Under the pieces are notes generated by a model, which saw nothing but the letters and a program-made list of their open reading frames with translations, did no database searches and was not told where the DNA came from. The position numbers were made by a program, and so were the translations under genes. A stretch of 39,638 nt of DNA from Planctomycetaceae bacterium (GTDB lineage: Bacteria; Planctomycetota; Planctomycetia; Pirellulales; Pirellulaceae), in NCBI GenBank assembly GCA_024642205.1, contig JAHEBQ010000021.1:1-39638 (forward strand), in the 5' to 3' direction. This document shows, piece by piece, positions 36,947 to 39,638 of this stretch. Position 1 is the first letter of the stretch. Each line of letters begins with the position of its first letter.

Positions 36947-38530
36947 ATGAATTCAATCAGCCTCGCCGAACACGGCCTCAATGTTTCAGAAGTCCATCAC
37001 AATGCCCCGCCGAGTTTGCTCTACGAATACGCGATCCGATACGAGAAAGGTACAACAATCGCAGACAATGGCGCCCTGGTCGCCTATTCCGGCGCAAAAA
37101 CCGGCCGATCGCCAAGCGACAAGCGGGTTGTCAGGCATCCGGCCTCCGAGAATGACGTCTGGTGGGGGCCGGTGAACATCCCGTGCGACGAACGGACGTT
37201 TGCGATCAACCGTCAACGCGCGATTGACTACCTCAATACCCGTGAGCGGCTATATTGTTTCGATGGCTTCGCCGGATGGGATCCGAAGTACCGCATCAAG
37301 GTCCGTGTCATCTGCTCGCGCCCTTATCACGCGCTGTTCATGCACACGATGCTGATCCGCCCCACACGCGATGAGCTTGCCGACTTCGGAACGCCCGACT
37401 TCGTAATTTACAATGCCGGCGCGTTTCCAGCCAATCGCCTGACAACCGGAATGGGCTCGTCGACCAGCGTCGACCTCAGCATCGAGGACCGGGAGCTCGT
37501 CATTCTCGGGACGGAGTATGCCGGCGAGATGAAAAAGGGGGTTTTTACCGTTGCGAATTACCTGGCGCCGAAACGTGGTCTGCTTTCCATGCACTGTTCG
37601 GCCACTGCTGACCCACAGACCGGCGCGTCGTCGCTGTTGTTCGGTCTCAGTGGCACGGGAAAAACCACGCTCTCAGCCGATCCCAAGCGGAGCCTGATCG
37701 GCGATGACGAACACTGCTGGAGTGATGACGGCATCTTCAACATTGAAGGGGGCTGCTACGCCAAGGCAATCAACCTGACGCCGGAAAATGAACCGGATAT
37801 TTTCCAGGCGCTCCGATTCGGTGCAGTGCTGGAGAATGTCGTACTCAATGAAGGTCATGATGTCGATTTTTCCAACACCAGCATCACGGAAAACACACGC
37901 GGCGCGTACCCCATCCAGTTCATCCAAAACGCCAAAGTTCCTTGCATTGCCGGACATCCGACCGATATCATCTTCCTGACGTGTGATGCGTTTGGCGTGC
38001 TGCCACCGGTTAGCGCCTTGTCGCCAGCCCACGCGATGTATCATTTCATCAGCGGCTATACGGCAAAAGTCGCAGGCACTGAAATGGGAGTGACTGAACC
38101 GCAGGCCACGTTCTCGCCCTGCTTCGGAGGCCCATTTCTTGTCTGGCACCCGAGCAAATATGCGGAACTGCTGGCCGAAAAGATGCAGAAACACAACGCT
38201 CGCGTCTGGCTCGTCAATACCGGGTGGGGCGGCGGCGGTTACGGCGTCGGTAAACGGATCAGCTTGAAGGACACCCGGGCGATCATCGATGCCATCCATA
38301 GTGGCGCGCTTGTCGAGGCGAAACGGGAACGAGACGACGTCTTTGGCTTCGATATTGTCACGGAGGTGCCAGGTGTACCTGCCACGAACCTTCACCCACG
38401 AGAATGCTGGGCAGACAAATCGGCCTATGACGCCACGTCGAGGAAACTCGCCGGGCTGTTCAACGACAATTTCAAGACCTACGCTGCCGGCGCTACCGCC
38501 GATGTCAAAGCCGCCGCACCGAAAATTTGA
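36947..38530 (+). CDS. pckA: Phosphoenolpyruvate carboxykinase (ATP)
   Basis: 527 residues from the ATG at 36947, matching the usual 525-540. A start at 36851 (559 residues, better ribosome binding site) and a GTG at 36812 are possible. The enzyme converts oxaloacetate and ATP to PEP, CO2 and ADP, the entry to gluconeogenesis. Seen: GALVAYSGAKTGRSPSDKRVV, the P-loop GLSGTGKT at 233-240, the metal-binding IGDDEHCWSDDGIFNIEGGCYAK, ENTRGAYPIQFI, SGYTAKVAGTE and NTGWGGGGYGVGKRIS followed by DTRAII. All key active-site segments look intact. It diverges from glycogen phosphorylase, so glycogen breakdown and PEP synthesis may share a control region. Confidence 0.95.
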   Translation: MNSISLAEHGLNVSEVHHNAPPSLLYEYAIRYEKGTTIADNGALVAYSGAKTGRSPSDKRVVRHPASENDVWWGPVNIPCDERTFAINRQRAIDYLNTRERLYCFDGFAGWDPKYRIKVRVICSRPYHALFMHTMLIRPTRDELADFGTPDFVIYNAGAFPANRLTTGMGSSTSVDLSIEDRELVILGTEYAGEMKKGVFTVANYLAPKRGLLSMHCSATADPQTGASSLLFGLSGTGKTTLSADPKRSLIGDDEHCWSDDGIFNIEGGCYAKAINLTPENEPDIFQALRFGAVLENVVLNEGHDVDFSNTSITENTRGAYPIQFIQNAKVPCIAGHPTDIIFLTCDAFGVLPPVSALSPAHAMYHFISGYTAKVAGTEMGVTEPQATFSPCFGGPFLVWHPSKYAELLAEKMQKHNARVWLVNTGWGGGGYGVGKRISLKDTRAIIDAIHSGALVEAKRERDDVFGFDIVTEVPGVPATNLHPRECWADKSAYDATSRKLAGLFNDNFKTYAAGATADVKAAAPKI

Positions 38531-38789
38531 TTCGCTACCCGAATCGACACCTTGTATACCGTCTTTTCCAGGGCTGGTTGTACGCGACCCCGAATCGGGG
38601 TAGGCACCCCTGGCGTACGCGTCTGGTTCGATCTCGCTACGACAAACGCGGTTTGATGTCGAATGGGCCATTCCCTGCGGGGAGCAAGTCCCGCCGGCGA
38701 TCGCGGTATCAACTGGCAATCCACCAACCGGCCTCCAAGCTTCATCGCCATGTCCGCCAATGGGCGCCGTGGTTCTTCCGGTCGACTTA

Positions 38790-39638
38790 CTATTCCTGCC
38801 CCGTTGCTTGTGGTTCATCCAGTCGAATCATGGTCCACTGCTGGGTCTGACCGTCATCAAAATGCACCAAAGCACCCGCTTCCGGTTCGGTGAGGTTGTA
38901 GACACCGGTCTCCATGATCGGCCAACTTTCTCCGACCGGTCCCCAAGCTGCCCGTTGGCTTTGCGTGTCGATCGTTCCTTCGACCTCGAACGATTTGTCG
39001 GTCGCCGTATTTTGAAATGTACCGGCGATGATGCCTTCCTTGCTGATGGCCAATTGAAGAAACAGCGTCGAATCTTCCGCGGAACCATCGTTAGCGGTCA
39101 ACGCAAATACACCTAGTGGCAACCAATCAACTTGGTCCGGGTCAACCTCCGGAACACTGGTCGCGATCGTTTGGGCCTGTTGCACATACTCTTCCGTTGT
39201 GCAGATCGGTTGGCCATCGTAAACGACATTGTCGCCTTCGTAATAAATATTGGTTCCATAGTCATAAAAAACGGGCTGAGTGTTAATTCCATTGACAAGC
39301 CAACCAGTGACGGCACCCGCCGTCGCGAACGCCCACCAGTTGCGATTGTAATTGTTCCAGTGATACCGGTAATGTGGATAGCGTCCCCAATAACCCGCGC
39401 CATACGCGGGCAAATGCCCCGGTCGCGGCGGTCGGTAGCCGGGCGGTCGATAACCGGGCGGTCGTGATCCAGGCGGACGATATCCCGGCGGATGTGCGAC
39501 AGGAGGGTATTTACCGGGTCGATGCCCGGGGGGTCTTTCGACACTCGGTGGCCGTTGTCCATCAGGGCGATCAACACCGGGCGGTCGTTGACCGGGCGGT
39601 CGTTGACCGGGCGGTCGTTGACCGGGCGGTCGTTGACC
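38790..39638 (-). CDS. Proline-rich, GQRPP-repeat surface-type protein (5' end outside window)
   Basis: The minus frame is open from the right edge to a stop at 38790, about 282 codons; an ATG inside (39413) is in mid-protein. It begins with four GQRPP repeats, continues PPGVDRPDGQRPPSVERPPG and PPGYRPPGSRPPGYRPP, then an aromatic patch (YGAGYWGRYPHYRYHWNNYN), a short hydrophobic segment (WWAFATAGAVTGWLV), YDYGTNIYYEGDNVVYDG and a C-terminal beta-rich domain (about 130 residues: WLPLGVFALTANDGSAEDSTLFLQLAIS, GTFQNTATDKSFEVEGTID, ETGVYNLTEPEAGALVHFDDG). Similar planctomycete proteins are annotated as mu-protocadherin-like cell-surface proteins. Function unknown; probably secreted or cell-wall associated. 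The signal peptide lies outside the window. Confidence 0.75.
   Translation of the reverse strand, partial: GQRPPGQRPPGQRPPGQRPPGVDRPDGQRPPSVERPPGHRPGKYPPVAHPPGYRPPGSRPPGYRPPGYRPPRPGHLPAYGAGYWGRYPHYRYHWNNYNRNWWAFATAGAVTGWLVNGINTQPVFYDYGTNIYYEGDNVVYDGQPICTTEEYVQQAQTIATSVPEVDPDQVDWLPLGVFALTANDGSAEDSTLFLQLAISKEGIIAGTFQNTATDKSFEVEGTIDTQSQRAAWGPVGESWPIMETGVYNLTEPEAGALVHFDDGQTQQWTMIRLDEPQATGQE
39579..39638 (-). repeat. Four perfect 15-base tandem repeats encoding GQRPP
   Basis: The unit GGGCGGTCGTTGACC (plus strand) occurs four times without mismatch, at 39579, 39594, 39609 and 39624, and runs off the window. Read on the minus strand it encodes GQRPP in frame. Diverged units of the same design lie at about 39425-39490. 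Perfect identity at the DNA level points to recent expansion by slippage. Confidence 0.9.

Noticed and set aside
38531..38789. Minus frame with RGRVQPALEKTVYKVSIRVA as a small gene
   Set aside because: Runs into the antisense of the pckA end, has no family and no ribosome binding site; the CCCCGAATCGGGG palindrome at 38590-38602 has only a tiny loop and no T-run, so it was not called a terminator.
37673..38818. Open minus frame of 381 codons
   Set aside because: Mostly antisense to pckA, whose conserved motifs are intact; the frame has no recognisable domain.
39579..39638. Short direct repeats as a CRISPR array
   Set aside because: Units are 15 bases, contiguous without spacers, and in frame within a proline-rich protein.

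Overview
The window looks like chromosomal DNA from a planctomycete of the Pirellulaceae type (Rhodopirellula-like). The basis is gene content: three genes with PSCyt1/PSCyt2 (DUF1549) and PSD1 (DUF1553) domains, three DUF1501 genes, one DUF1587/1595/1592/1588/1585 cytochrome with its DUF1552 partner, a PVC-type membrane-bound dehydrogenase with a separate PVC-type cytochrome, ThuA and DUF1080 proteins, and a proline-rich surface protein. No tRNA, rRNA or CRISPR array is visible.

Layout. 1-1001: the 3' tail of an IS630-type transposase, then a frameshifted MFS transporter remnant. 1603-9495 (all minus): a lectin-like/ThuA fusion, a PSCyt + DUF1501 pair (module A), a SOUL heme-binding protein and a DUF1080 protein. 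9789-19612 (all plus): a 1397-residue two-CxxCH cytochrome with DUF1552 (module B), then a second PSCyt + DUF1501 pair (module C). 19832-30895 (all minus): in transcription order, a third PSCyt + DUF1501 pair, a doubtful 161-codon ORF, a HEAT-cytochrome c gene, a dehydrogenase-ThuA gene (module D), and then an esterase. 30896-31890 has no intact gene. 31891-38530 is central carbon metabolism: glycogen debranching enzyme and glycogen phosphorylase (minus), with ATP-type PEP carboxykinase divergent (plus). 38790-39638 is a secreted protein with GQRPP tandem repeats, cut by the right edge.

How the genes may work together. Apart from the glycogen/PEPCK block, almost every intact protein has an export signal: Sec-type for the cytochromes, dehydrogenase and hydrolases, twin-arginine for every DUF1501/DUF1552 protein. 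Each cytochrome gene is followed at once (4-base overlap to 33-base gap) by a DUF1501 or DUF1552 gene, so the pair is the unit. Module D adds a sorbosone-dehydrogenase-like propeller fused to a ThuA domain and a separate one-heme cytochrome. ThuA and DUF1080 are families linked to 3-keto-sugar chemistry. My inference is that the window encodes an extracytoplasmic system that oxidises glycans, passes electrons to c-type cytochromes and cleaves the keto-sugar products. None of these domains gives a proven substrate, so this remains a hypothesis.
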